From JALORV01 sp963769745 (GTDB taxonomy: Bacteria > Pseudomonadota > Gammaproteobacteria > Burkholderiales > Burkholderiaceae_F), in the NCBI GenBank assembly GCA_963769745.1, contig CAVYNB010000016.1, positions 50,850 to 114,849 on the forward strand: a stretch of DNA of 64,000 bases, given 5' to 3'. Below the pieces are notes generated by a model. It ran no database searches, was not told the DNA's origin, and saw only the letters and a program-made list of their open reading frames with translations. This document shows, piece by piece, positions 6,903-15,247 of this stretch. Position 1 is the stretch's first letter. Each line of letters starts with the position of its first letter. The translations under genes and the position numbers were made by a program.

Positions 6903-9503
6903 ATGACGGCGCGCGCAGACGTCAAGCAGCACACGCCCATGATGGCGCAGTACCTGCGCATCAAGGCGGACCATCCGGACGTGCTGCTGTTCTACCGGAT
7001 GGGCGACTTCTACGAGTTGTTCTACGACGACGCCGAACGCGCTGCGCGCCTGCTCAACATCACGCTGACCGCGCGCGGCGCTTCAGCCGGTACGCCGGTG
7101 AAAATGGCCGGCGTGCCGGTGGTGTCGGTCGAGCAGTACCTGGCGCGCCTGGTCAGGCTGGGCGAAAGCGTGGCGATCTGCGAACAGATCGGCGATCCCG
7201 CCACCAGCAAGGGGCCGGTCGAGCGCAAGGTCGTGCGCGTCGTCACGCCGGGCACACTGACCGACACCGGGCTGCTGCAGGACAAGGCCGACGCCCCGCT
7301 GCTGGCGGTGGCGCCGCCGCTGCAGCGCGGCGGTCCGTTCGGACTCGCCTGGCTCGTGCTGTCATCGGGCGAACTGCGCGCCGCGTCGATCGCCCCGGCG
7401 CACCTGTCGTCTGAACTCGCGCGCATTGCTCCGTCCGAAGTGCTGGTCGCCGACGCCTGGTCCGACACTCTCGGCGCGGCCGTGCGCAGCGCCGGTGCAG
7501 TCGCCCAGGCTCGGCCGGACTGGCACTTCGACGCCGTCCGGGGCGCGGAGTCCCTGCAGCAATTGCTTCAGGTCGCCACGCTCGATGCGTTCGCAGTGAC
7601 GGACGCCCCCGAAATCCTCGCGGCGGCGTCTGCACTGCTCGACTATGCGCGGTCCACGCAGGGGGGACGACTACCGCACGTGGCCACGCTCCATCGCGAA
7701 GCGCCGTCGGACTTCCTGCTGCTCGATGCCGTGACCCGCCGCAACCTGGAAATCACCGAAACGCTGCGCGGCGAGGACGGACCGACCCTGTTTCGCCTGC
7801 TGGATCACTGCGAGACCGGCATGGGCAGCCGGCGCCTGCGCCACTGGCTGCACCATCCGTTGCACGGTGACGAGGTGCCGCGGGCACGACACCGTTCGAT
7901 CTCGGCCCTGCTCGACGGAACGGCGCTGCACGACAGCCTGCGCAACGGGCTGCGCGGACTGCCCGACCTCGAACGCATCAGCACGCGCATCACGCTGCGA
8001 TCGGTGCGGCCGCGTGAACTCGCGGCGCTGCGCGACGCGTTGCCGGCGGTCGACCGGGTGGTCGAGCTGCTTGCAGCCGGCGACGCACCCCTGCTGGCGA
8101 CACTGCGGACACAGTGCCGGGTTCCCGCCGACATCTCTGAACAGCTGGCAAGAGCGCTGCATCCGGAGCCCGCCCATGCCGTGCGTGACGGCGACGTGAT
8201 CGGGTCCGGGTACGACGCCGAGCTCGATGAGCTGCGCGCCCTGCGCGACAACACCGGGCAGTTCCTCGTCGATCTCGAACAGCGCGAGCGCACGCGAACC
8301 GGCATTTCAAACCTGCGCGTCGAGTACAACCGCGTGCACGGCTTCTACATCGAGGTGTCGCACGGCCAGGCCGCGAAGGTGCCCGACGACTACCGGCGGC
8401 GCCAGACGCTGAAGAACGCCGAGCGCTACATCACACCCGAACTCAAGTCGTTCGAGGACCGCGCGCTATCGGCGCGCGAGCGGGCACTGGCGCGCGAGAA
8501 GACGCTATTCGACGAACTGGTCGAGGGCCTCGCGAGCCATGTACCCGCACTGCAGGCGGCCGCCGATGCCCTTGCCTCGCTGGATGCCCTGGCCGCGCTG
8601 GCGCACCATGCCCGGTTGGCGCGCTGGGTCGAACCCGAACTCGTCGAGCGCGCCGGCATCGAGATACGCGGGGCGCGCCATGCGGTCGTCGAGCGCGAGA
8701 TCGATGCGTATGTTCCGAACGACTGCGTGCTGCACCCGGGCCGGCGGCTGCTGGTCATCACCGGCCCCAACATGGGCGGCAAGTCGACCTACATGCGCTC
8801 GATTGCGCTGATCGCATTGCTCGCCTATGCGGGAAGTTTCGTGCCCGCCGCGAGCGCGCGGCTCGGTCCGGTCGACCGGATCCTGACCCGGATCGGGGCC
8901 GCCGACGACCTGGCACGCGGCCGCTCGACCTTCATGGTGGAGATGACGGAAGCGGCCGCCATCCTCAACAGCGCAACCGAAACGAGCCTGGTGCTGATGG
9001 ACGAGATCGGCCGCGGGACGTCGACGTTCGATGGCATGGCGCTCGCCGCCGCGATCGCGCGCGAACTGGTCGAGCGGAACCGTTGCCTGACCTTGTTCGC
9101 GACGCACTACTTCGAGCTGACGCAGCTCGCCGAGCAGCATGCGGAGGTCGCCAACGTGCACGTCGCTGCCGCCGAGTCCAACGGACGCGTGGTGTTCCTG
9201 CATGAGGTACGGGCCGGTCCCGCGAGCCAGAGCTACGGACTGGCAGTGGCCCAGCTCGCGGGCGTGCCGGGAGCGGTCGTGCGACGCGCCCGCGGCTTGC
9301 TGACGCAGCTCGAGGAACGCGCCCTCGGCAGCCGTCCCCAGCTCGACATGTTCGCGGCGGCGCCGGAATCGTCCGCCCCGCTGCCCGATCTCGACAGCCC
9401 GCTGCGCGCGCGCCTGCTCGGACTCGATCTCGACGCGCTTTCGCCGCGCGAGGCGCACACGCTGCTGGACGAGTTGCAGCGCCAGGCGCGCTTGGCCGAC
9501 TGA
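6903..9503 (+). CDS. mutS: DNA mismatch repair protein MutS
   Basis: Recognises base mismatches and small loops and starts methyl-directed repair with MutL. Complete at 866 aa. The N-terminal mismatch-reading loop is present (GDFYELF, with the Phe-X-Glu pair). Then come the connector, lever and clamp domains, and a C-terminal ABC-type ATPase with Walker A TGPNMGGKST near residue 620, Walker B LVLMDEIGRGTST near 695-707 and the FATHYFEL switch. The last residues match the C-terminal dimerisation helix. Its stop is one base from the end of the convergent FKBP gene. Confidence 0.98.
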   Translation: MTARADVKQHTPMMAQYLRIKADHPDVLLFYRMGDFYELFYDDAERAARLLNITLTARGASAGTPVKMAGVPVVSVEQYLARLVRLGESVAICEQIGDPATSKGPVERKVVRVVTPGTLTDTGLLQDKADAPLLAVAPPLQRGGPFGLAWLVLSSGELRAASIAPAHLSSELARIAPSEVLVADAWSDTLGAAVRSAGAVAQARPDWHFDAVRGAESLQQLLQVATLDAFAVTDAPEILAAASALLDYARSTQGGRLPHVATLHREAPSDFLLLDAVTRRNLEITETLRGEDGPTLFRLLDHCETGMGSRRLRHWLHHPLHGDEVPRARHRSISALLDGTALHDSLRNGLRGLPDLERISTRITLRSVRPRELAALRDALPAVDRVVELLAAGDAPLLATLRTQCRVPADISEQLARALHPEPAHAVRDGDVIGSGYDAELDELRALRDNTGQFLVDLEQRERTRTGISNLRVEYNRVHGFYIEVSHGQAAKVPDDYRRRQTLKNAERYITPELKSFEDRALSARERALAREKTLFDELVEGLASHVPALQAAADALASLDALAALAHHARLARWVEPELVERAGIEIRGARHAVVEREIDAYVPNDCVLHPGRRLLVITGPNMGGKSTYMRSIALIALLAYAGSFVPAASARLGPVDRILTRIGAADDLARGRSTFMVEMTEAAAILNSATETSLVLMDEIGRGTSTFDGMALAAAIARELVERNRCLTLFATHYFELTQLAEQHAEVANVHVAAAESNGRVVFLHEVRAGPASQSYGLAVAQLAGVPGAVVRRARGLLTQLEERALGSRPQLDMFAAAPESSAPLPDLDSPLRARLLGLDLDALSPREAHTLLDELQRQARLAD

Positions 9504-9504
9504 T

Positions 9505-10008
9505 TCAGTGCAATGTCCGCGGCGGCTCGGGGGCGCGCAGGAATTCCGGGACGCGCGGCGAATCGGCATCCGTCAGTTCCTCTTCGGTGGCCGTACGAAC
9601 GTCGACCACGCGGATGTCGAAGCGCAACGCGATTCCTGCCAACGGATGGTTGGCATCGAGCACGGCCATGCCCTCGGCAATGTCGGTGATCGTGAATATG
9701 CAGCGATCTTCACCGTTGGGACCCGCCGCTTCGACACGCAGGCCGACCGACAGGTCTTCACCGAGTTCCTCGACGCGGGTCAGCACGACCAGTTCGGGGT
9801 CGTACTCTCCAAATGCGTCTTCCGGCTCGAGCTGCAACTGGACCGCCGCACCGACCTCCTTGCCGGCCAGCGCTTCCTCGATGCGCGGAAAGATGTCGTC
9901 GTGGCCATGCAGGTAGACGAGCGGTGCGTCCGACTTCTCGAGCATGTCGCCCTGCGCGTCGTACATCGTCACATCGAGGCTGACCAGTGCGCCGTCGGCG
10001 ATCTTCAT
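9505..10008 (-). CDS. FKBP-type peptidyl-prolyl cis-trans isomerase, SlyD-like
   Basis: A 167-residue cytoplasmic prolyl isomerase/chaperone. It begins MKIADGALVSLDVTMYDAQGDMLEKSDAP, followed by YLHGHDDIFPRIEEALAGKEVG and a flap insertion as in SlyD and FkpB. The DANHPLAGIALRFDI segment is the conserved NHPLAG core of SlyD. The His-rich metal-binding tail of E. coli SlyD is missing; the end is short and Pro/Arg-rich. The ATG at 10008 is preferred over the upstream GTG at 10020 because a GGAG ribosome-binding site lies between them. It is transcribed from the divergent promoter shared with roxA. Confidence 0.9.
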   Translation of the reverse strand: MKIADGALVSLDVTMYDAQGDMLEKSDAPLVYLHGHDDIFPRIEEALAGKEVGAAVQLQLEPEDAFGEYDPELVVLTRVEELGEDLSVGLRVEAAGPNGEDRCIFTITDIAEGMAVLDANHPLAGIALRFDIRVVDVRTATEEELTDADSPRVPEFLRAPEPPRTLH

Positions 10009-10026
10009 CGTCGTCTCCACGATGCG

Positions 10027-10060
10027 CCGATTATGCGCTGCCGCGCGTTCCTATAATCGG
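10027..10060. promoter_or_regulatory. Symmetric divergent promoter for the FKBP gene and roxA
   Basis: A perfect inverted repeat, CCGATTAT at 10027-10034 and ATAATCGG at 10053-10060, separates the two genes. On the plus strand it supplies a consensus TATAAT (10052-10057) ending 7 bases before the roxA ATG. On the minus strand it supplies CATAAT (10034-10029) for the FKBP gene. Each -10 box sits about where the -35 of the other promoter would be, and no separate good -35 is visible. This is seen in sequence; promoter activity is inferred. Confidence 0.6.
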
Positions 10061-10064
10061 CTCG

Positions 10065-11201
10065 ATGACCCACCAGGTGCTGCATCGTCTAGGCCCAATG
10101 ACGGTCACGCGTTTCATGCGTGAGGCCTGGCAGCGCAAGCCGCTGCTGCTGCGGGGTGCACTGGCAGGATTTGAACCGCCAGTCGATCGCGACCGCCTGC
10201 TTGCCCTCGCTGCTCATCCGGAGGGGGAAGCGCGTCTGATCGAGCAGGTCAATGGCGCCTGGAAGCTGCGCTACGGACCGTTTACGCGGCTGCCTTCTCC
10301 ACGGCGCCCGGGCTGGACGCTGCTGGTGCAGGGCGTCGACCTGCTGGACGAAAGCGCGCACCGGCTGCTGCAGCGCTTCCGCTTCGTTCCCGATGCCCGA
10401 CTCGACGATCTGATGATGAGCTACGCGACCGACGGCGGAGGCGTGGGTCCGCACACCGATTCCTACGATGTATTCCTGTTGCAGGCGGTCGGTCGCCGCC
10501 GCTGGCGCATCAGCCGGCAACGCGACCTGCGGCGGGTCGACGGCCTGCCGTTGCAGATCCTCGCGAACTTTCAGCCCACCACGGAATTCGTGCTGGAGCC
10601 TGGCGACATGCTCTACCTGCCGCCCGGCGTCGCGCACGAAGGCACGGCGCTCGGCGAGTGCGTCACGTATTCGATCGGCTTTCGCGCCCCGACCCACCAG
10701 GAGTTGCTCGAACCCTTCCTGACGGACTTTGCCGCACATGCGAACGTCTCCGGCCGCTTCGAGGATCGCGGACTGCACGCGACGCGGCGTCCCGGAGCGC
10801 TGCCCGCCGCGATGGTGACACGACTGCACGCTGCGCTCGGCGCACAGCGGCCGGGGCGTTCGGACTGCGCGCGCTTTCTGCTCGCCCACCTGTCGGAGCC
10901 CAAGGCGCAGGTCGTGTTCGATCGACCCCGTCGTCCGCTGCGATCGCAGCGGTTTGCCGAGCGGGCGCGCAAGCACGGCGTCGCGCTCGATCGTCGTACA
11001 CGGTTCCTCTACTCCGGCGGGTCAGTCGGCATCAACGGCGAGTTCTCAACGCTGGAGCGGACCCTCCGCGGACCATTGCAGCGATTGTCCGATCGGCGCG
11101 CGCTGACGCCGGACGAGTTGTCCGATGCCGTCCTGGAGCACCTGCACCCGTGGTACCTCGCTGGCTGGCTGCATCTTGCTGGAGTCGAGGAGCAACGATG
11201 A
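10065..11201 (+). CDS. roxA: 50S ribosomal protein L16 arginine hydroxylase (JmjC/cupin oxygenase)
   Basis: 2-oxoglutarate/Fe(II) oxygenase of the YcfD/RoxA family; E. coli RoxA hydroxylates an arginine of ribosomal protein L16. Iron ligands are visible in the double-stranded beta-helix: His130 and Asp132 in GPHTDSYDVFLLQ, and His191 in YLPPGVAHEG. The C-terminal half matches the dimerisation and winged-helix parts. At 378 aa it has the usual length. The ATG at 10065 begins the usual MTHQVLHRLGPMTVTRF-like N-terminus. It lies only 7 bases after a consensus -10 box, which implies a leaderless message. The next gene overlaps its stop as ATGA. Confidence 0.92.
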   Translation: MTHQVLHRLGPMTVTRFMREAWQRKPLLLRGALAGFEPPVDRDRLLALAAHPEGEARLIEQVNGAWKLRYGPFTRLPSPRRPGWTLLVQGVDLLDESAHRLLQRFRFVPDARLDDLMMSYATDGGGVGPHTDSYDVFLLQAVGRRRWRISRQRDLRRVDGLPLQILANFQPTTEFVLEPGDMLYLPPGVAHEGTALGECVTYSIGFRAPTHQELLEPFLTDFAAHANVSGRFEDRGLHATRRPGALPAAMVTRLHAALGAQRPGRSDCARFLLAHLSEPKAQVVFDRPRRPLRSQRFAERARKHGVALDRRTRFLYSGGSVGINGEFSTLERTLRGPLQRLSDRRALTPDELSDAVLEHLHPWYLAGWLHLAGVEEQR

Positions 11202-11713
11202 AACCCTCGGAGATGACTCTGACCCACGGCGCGCCGGAACGCGCGCTGATCACATCCCGTGCGGAAACGCACGAGGCCGTGCTGATTGCGCTGGGTGTTG
11301 CCGAACGCACGATCCGATGCCTGCACCGCGACCTGGCCGTGTTCGACCTGGGCAGCGTCGCGGTGGAAGAGCGGCTGCACCGGCTGCTGCTCTCGCATCG
11401 CTCGGTGCGCGTGCGACTCCTAGTCGACGACGCCGCCTGGCTCGAATCGCGCGCACCGCGCTTGCGCGCGCTGCAACGCCAGTTTCCACATGCGCTGGAA
11501 ATGCGCGTCGCCGCCTCGGACGATCCGGTCGGCGACGATGCCTTTCTGCTGGCCGACGATCACGCGGCGCTCGAACTCAAGCCGACCAGCGTCGCGCGCG
11601 GTGACCTGTGGGTGCACAACAAGCCGCATGTCCAGCCCCTGGCGGCCGCGTTCGAACGTCGCTGGAATGCCGGCGGACACAACCTGGCCGTCGTTCCGCT
11701 GGGCCTCGGCTGA
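11198..11713 (+). CDS. Conserved protein of unknown function coupled to roxA
   Basis: A 171-residue soluble protein with no signal peptide. Its ATG overlaps the roxA stop (ATGA), so translation is coupled. The middle (SHRSVRVRLLVDDAAWLES, then DDAFLLADDHAALEL) has the strand-helix rhythm of the phospholipase D-like fold, but no HKD motif is present, so it is unlikely to be a phosphodiesterase. The end, GDLWVHNKPHVQPLAAAFERRW, resembles the closing helix of such domains. Proteins like this often follow ycfD/roxA in gammaproteobacteria (recollection, not checked). A function linked to the oxygenase is only a guess. Confidence 0.72.
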   Translation: MKPSEMTLTHGAPERALITSRAETHEAVLIALGVAERTIRCLHRDLAVFDLGSVAVEERLHRLLLSHRSVRVRLLVDDAAWLESRAPRLRALQRQFPHALEMRVAASDDPVGDDAFLLADDHAALELKPTSVARGDLWVHNKPHVQPLAAAFERRWNAGGHNLAVVPLGLG

Positions 11714-11756
11714 GTGACTCTCGGCGCTGCTGGTCGCCTGACCATGCGCGAACGCC

Positions 11757-11762
11757 TATAAT
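11757..11762 (+). promoter_or_regulatory. -10 box upstream of the Ala/Pro-rich lipoprotein
   Basis: A consensus TATAAT about 146 bases before the lipoprotein ATG. No clear -35 is visible at 16-18 bases upstream. If used, the message would carry a leader of roughly 140 bases ending in an AGGAAGG ribosome-binding site. Confidence 0.4.
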
Positions 11763-11908
11763 GCCGGCCCGGCACGATCGATAGCACGTCAGTCGATGGC
11801 ACGACGGTCGAAACCGATCGATTCCACTCGGTGCCTGCGGCCATGGCGTCGCACCGCTCACAAAGAATTCATTTACCAGAATTCATTCACCACTCAGGAA
11901 GGTTGCAC

Positions 11909-12217
11909 ATGAACAAGTCGTTACTGATCGCTTCGATGATGGTTGTCGCGCTGGCGGCCTGCGGCAAGAAGGAAGCGCCCGCCCCCGCCCCGACGCCTGC
12001 ACCGGCCGCCGCTCCGGCACCTGCGCCCGCCCCGGCTCCCGCTCCTGCTGCCGACGCTGCCAAGCCGGCCGACGCCGCGCCCGCAGGCGCTCCGATGACG
12101 ACGGCAGCTCCGGCAGGTGGAGCGGGCACGTCGCCGATGCCGGCCCAGGACGCCGCCAAGGCAGAAGCCGCCGCAGCGGTCGAGAAGGCCAACAAAGCGG
12201 CCACGCCGCAGAAGTAG
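11909..12217 (+). CDS. Ala/Pro-rich putative lipoprotein
   Basis: A 102-residue protein with a lipoprotein signal: hydrophobic LLIASMMVVALAAC, lipobox LAAC, then GKKEAP. The mature part is almost all Ala, Pro, Gly and Lys, with a PAPAPAP stretch and an Ala-rich, charged C-terminal helix (DAAKAEAAAAVEKANKAA). This would give an extended linker anchored in a membrane, perhaps a spacer, but no domain is recognisable. A strong AGGAAGG site supports the ATG at 11909. It is followed by a strong terminator, so it is probably expressed on its own. Confidence 0.78.
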   Translation: MNKSLLIASMMVVALAACGKKEAPAPAPTPAPAAAPAPAPAPAPAPAADAAKPADAAPAGAPMTTAAPAGGAGTSPMPAQDAAKAEAAAAVEKANKAATPQK

Positions 12218-12238
12218 TCCTCGCGTCAGCGCGAGCGC

Positions 12239-12261
12239 AAGGGCCGGCTCAGCCGGCCCTT
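12239..12261. terminator. Intrinsic terminator between convergent genes
   Basis: Perfect GC-rich inverted repeat (AAGGGCCGGC, 3-base loop, GCCGGCCCTT) followed on the plus strand by TGTTGTTTC. It sits between the lipoprotein gene and the convergent MBL hydrolase, and could stop transcription from the lipoprotein side and perhaps both. Confidence 0.8.
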
Positions 12262-12287
12262 GTTGTTTCTGCTATCTGTGCGGCAAC

Positions 12288-13064
12288 TCAGACCGCGCGC
12301 CAGTCGAGTCCGACATCCTGGTAGGCGACGCCGATCTCGTCCTCCGCGCAGTCCAGCACGCCGGCAAGCGCCTGCCGCGCGAGGTCCGGTCGGTTGTTGC
12401 TGCGTGACAGATGTGCAGCGGCGATCCAGCCCAGCTGTGCGCGGTCGATGCGATCCAGGATGTCTGCAGCCTGCGCATTCGACAGGTGTCCGCGGGCGCC
12501 GGCGATGCGTGCCTTCAGGAAGGGCGGATACGCACCCCGCTGCAACATCTCGACATCGTGATTGCATTCGAGCACCAGCGCATGCACGCCAGAGAGCGCG
12601 GCAACAATCGTGTCGGAGCATTCGCCCGCGTCCGTCAGCAGCCCTGCCCGGCGCAATCCGTCGGTGAAGGTGTATTGCACCGGCTCGGCCGCATCGTGCG
12701 GTACCGCGTAGGGCTCCACCCTCAGCGCCCCGATCTCGACGGCCTGCCCTGCTTCGACACGCCGCCATTCGATGCGCTCGTCGTCGAACGACGATGCGGC
12801 TGCGGTGCCGGCGGTGCAATAGACCGGAACACCATGACGGCGCGCGAGGGCGGCGACGCCGCCGACATGATCCGAGTGCTCGTGGGTTACGAATACCGCA
12901 TCGAGCGACCCCACCTCGAGGCCGGCCCGTTGCAGCCGCTGGCCGAGCTGGCGCAGATTGAAACCGTTGTCGACCAGGATACGGCTCGTGTGCGGTCCGT
13001 CCCGCACCTCGACCAGCAGGCCGTTGCCGCTGCTGCCAGAGCCGAGACTGCAGACGCGCAGCAC
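12288..13064 (-). CDS. MBL-fold metallo-hydrolase (YycJ/WalJ-like)
   Basis: A 258-residue metallo-beta-lactamase-fold hydrolase. It opens MLRVCSLGSGSSGNGLLVEV, the start typical of the YycJ/WalJ group. The zinc motif HEHSDH lies at 61-66, a further metal Asp/His region at LECNHD, and a C-terminal HLSRSNN. Relatives have been described as 5' exonucleases or phosphodiesterases acting on nucleic acids; the substrate here cannot be read from sequence. It lies 10 bases downstream of bamC and probably ends a dapA-bamC-hydrolase operon. Confidence 0.85.
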   Translation of the reverse strand: MLRVCSLGSGSSGNGLLVEVRDGPHTSRILVDNGFNLRQLGQRLQRAGLEVGSLDAVFVTHEHSDHVGGVAALARRHGVPVYCTAGTAAASSFDDERIEWRRVEAGQAVEIGALRVEPYAVPHDAAEPVQYTFTDGLRRAGLLTDAGECSDTIVAALSGVHALVLECNHDVEMLQRGAYPPFLKARIAGARGHLSNAQAADILDRIDRAQLGWIAAAHLSRSNNRPDLARQALAGVLDCAEDEIGVAYQDVGLDWRAV

Positions 13065-13074
13065 GGGCCGCCGT

Positions 13075-14271
13075 TCAGCGAAGCTGGTCTTTGAGCAGCG
13101 TCAGGATGCGGTCGCCCGCGGGAGAAAGCTCGGGCTTGCCGTCGCTGTTGAACACCCGCACCTGCGTGCCCGCATCACCGGCCGACGAAAGCTGGACGCG
13201 GTACTGCGGCGCCTGCACCGGCTTTTCCCTGCCAAGCAGCTTGGTGAAGAAGCCCTGATCATCCTTTGCCTTGGCCTCGAAGTCCGGGTCGAGATAGCGC
13301 ACGAAGTAGATGCCCTTGGCACGATCGCGGTCCTCGACGGTGAATCCGCCGCGATCAAGCGCCAGTCCGATGCGACGCCATGCACGATCGAACGGATCGT
13401 CGATGTCGAGGCGTTCGCTGCGGCCATCGGCACCCTTGACGACGTAGGCTCGCTCGGGTGTCGCAGCTGCGGCGCCTGCGGCCGTTGCCGCACCGGCGGC
13501 CGGCCCCGCGGCCGCGGTGACGGCCGGACCTGCTTTCGCTGCGGAGCTGTCGAAACGCACCAGCAGTCGCTGCAGCATCTCGGCCTCGAGCTCGGGGTCC
13601 GGTGGCCGCGGTTGCCACGCTGTACGGTCGTGCGCCGTCGACGTGAACACTTCGACCATGCCGCGATGGCTGATGAAAATTTCGGACATGCCCTTTTCCG
13701 TGCGCTCGAGGCGCGCGCGGTACCGGTCCTGTTCGCCGGTCGAGTAAACGGAGCCGAGAAGCCGGCCGAGCGTCTGCCGGATGATTCCCTGGTCGAGCTT
13801 GGCCTTGTTCTCGGCCCAGACGGTTTCCATCACGCCGGCCGCCGGGTCGGATTTCTCGACAGCCAGTCCGACACTCGGCCAGAAGTCGAGAAGAATGGGC
13901 CAGGCCTTTTCCGGCGGCATGTTGACGACGAGCCAGCGATGGTCTCCCTGCCGCTCGAGTCGCGCCAACGCCCCCGTCGGAGCGACCGTCCCGCCAGTGG
14001 CCGTAGCCGCACTCCCGGCGGGCGTGCCAGGGCGCCCGGCCGCCGCCGTCCCCGACGCAGTGAATGACTGCGGCCGCTCAGGGACCGTGAATCGCTCTTC
14101 ACGCGGCAACTGGGAAAGGTCCGGCGGCACCTCCAGCGGCGTCGAGCGCGTCTTCGCGTTCTGGTAGTCGATCTTGTCCGAGAAGAGACTACCGCTCCAG
14201 GTGCAACCGGCCGACAACGCCACGAGAGCAATCAGCAACAGACCCGACAACGACTTGCGAAACATCATCAA
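13075..14271 (-). CDS. bamC: Outer membrane protein assembly factor BamC
   Basis: Lipoprotein of the BAM complex that inserts beta-barrel proteins into the outer membrane. Signal peptide with lipobox LSAGC (Cys23). Then comes the extended segment with DYQNAKTRSTPLEVPPDLSQL, which in E. coli BamC lies along BamD, and two helix-grip domains separated by an Ala-rich linker near residues 245-275. The 398-residue length is slightly above E. coli because of that linker. Three Met codons open the gene; the first was taken. It directly follows dapA, the usual gammaproteobacterial order. Confidence 0.93.
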   Translation of the reverse strand: MMMFRKSLSGLLLIALVALSAGCTWSGSLFSDKIDYQNAKTRSTPLEVPPDLSQLPREERFTVPERPQSFTASGTAAAGRPGTPAGSAATATGGTVAPTGALARLERQGDHRWLVVNMPPEKAWPILLDFWPSVGLAVEKSDPAAGVMETVWAENKAKLDQGIIRQTLGRLLGSVYSTGEQDRYRARLERTEKGMSEIFISHRGMVEVFTSTAHDRTAWQPRPPDPELEAEMLQRLLVRFDSSAAKAGPAVTAAAGPAAGAATAAGAAAATPERAYVVKGADGRSERLDIDDPFDRAWRRIGLALDRGGFTVEDRDRAKGIYFVRYLDPDFEAKAKDDQGFFTKLLGREKPVQAPQYRVQLSSAGDAGTQVRVFNSDGKPELSPAGDRILTLLKDQLR

Positions 14272-14286
14272 GACTCCTGCAGGCGC

Positions 14287-15162
14287 CTACAGCAGGCCCG
14301 CGTCTTTCATTGCGGCCAGCACGACCGGCTCTGCCGGCATCGACAGGGGCGTCATGGGCAGGCGGATGCCACCGGGAATGCGACCCATTTTCGCCAGTGC
14401 CCACTTGACCGGTATCGGATTGGGTTCGACGAAAAGTTTCAGGTGCAACGGCAGCAACTGGTTGTTGATCTGCCGCGCCCGTGCGAGGTCGCCCGCCAGC
14501 GCCGACTTTGCGAGTTCGCTCATCAGCTTCGGCGCGACGTTGGCAGTAACGGAAATGACGCCATGCCCGCCGAGCAGCATCAGCGCGAGCGCCGTGTCGT
14601 CATTGCCGCTGTAGACGGCAAAGTGCGAAGGCAGCCGCTTCAGCAGGTCGCTGGCGCGGGCGAGATCGCCGGTGGCGTCCTTGATGCCGACGATGCCCGG
14701 CACGTCGGACAGACGCACGGTCGTGTCGTTGGCGAGATCGGCGACGGTGCGTCCCGGCACGTTGTAGAGGATCACCGGCAGGTCGACCGTCTCCGCGATC
14801 TGGCGGAAATGCCGGTACAGGCCTTCCTGAGTCGGCTTGTTGTAGTACGGGACCACCTGCAGCGTTGCCGCCGCTCCGACCGACTTCGCATGGCGCGTCA
14901 GCTCGATCGCCTCGCGCGTCGAATTGCCGCCCGTGCCGGCGATCACCGGAATATGGCCCTTCACCGCTTCGACGGCGACGCGGATCAGTTCGCCGTGCTC
15001 GTCCGGATCCACGGTCGGCGATTCGCCCGTGGTACCAACGGCCACGATCGCATTCGTGCCCTCGGCCACGTGCCACTCGATCAGCCGCCGATAGGCCTCG
15101 AAGTCGAGCGCGCCGTCCTCCCGCATGGGCGAAACGATGGCGACGATGCTGCCCTTGATCAT
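14287..15162 (-). CDS. dapA: 4-hydroxy-tetrahydrodipicolinate synthase
   Basis: Condenses pyruvate with aspartate semialdehyde in the lysine/diaminopimelate pathway. TIM-barrel aldolase of 291 aa with all landmarks: pyruvate-binding TTGES at 44-48, catalytic Tyr133 in ILYNVPGRT and the Schiff-base Lys161 in GIKDATGD. The ATG at 15162 matches the E. coli-type start (MIKGSIVAIVSPM) and has a GGGAGA ribosome-binding site. A TAGAAT -10 box lies just upstream. Confidence 0.97.
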   Translation of the reverse strand: MIKGSIVAIVSPMREDGALDFEAYRRLIEWHVAEGTNAIVAVGTTGESPTVDPDEHGELIRVAVEAVKGHIPVIAGTGGNSTREAIELTRHAKSVGAAATLQVVPYYNKPTQEGLYRHFRQIAETVDLPVILYNVPGRTVADLANDTTVRLSDVPGIVGIKDATGDLARASDLLKRLPSHFAVYSGNDDTALALMLLGGHGVISVTANVAPKLMSELAKSALAGDLARARQINNQLLPLHLKLFVEPNPIPVKWALAKMGRIPGGIRLPMTPLSMPAEPVVLAAMKDAGLL

Positions 15163-15194
15163 GGTGTCTGCGGTCTCCCTGGCCGAAGCGCGGA

Positions 15195-15200
15195 ATTCTA
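15195..15200 (-). promoter_or_regulatory. Probable -10 box of dapA
   Basis: TAGAAT on the minus strand, 32 bases before the dapA start, in the 85-base gap after the methyltransferase gene. The -35 is not clear. It would give a short leader containing the GGGAGA site. Confidence 0.4.
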
Positions 15201-15247
15201 CCGTGCAGCGCTCGGCCGCCGGTCCGCGCGGCGCTCCGCTCCGTGCA

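Noticed and set aside
9505..10020. GTG at 10020 as the start of the FKBP gene
   Set aside because: The GGAG between 10020 and the ATG at 10008 is well placed as the ribosome-binding site of the ATG.
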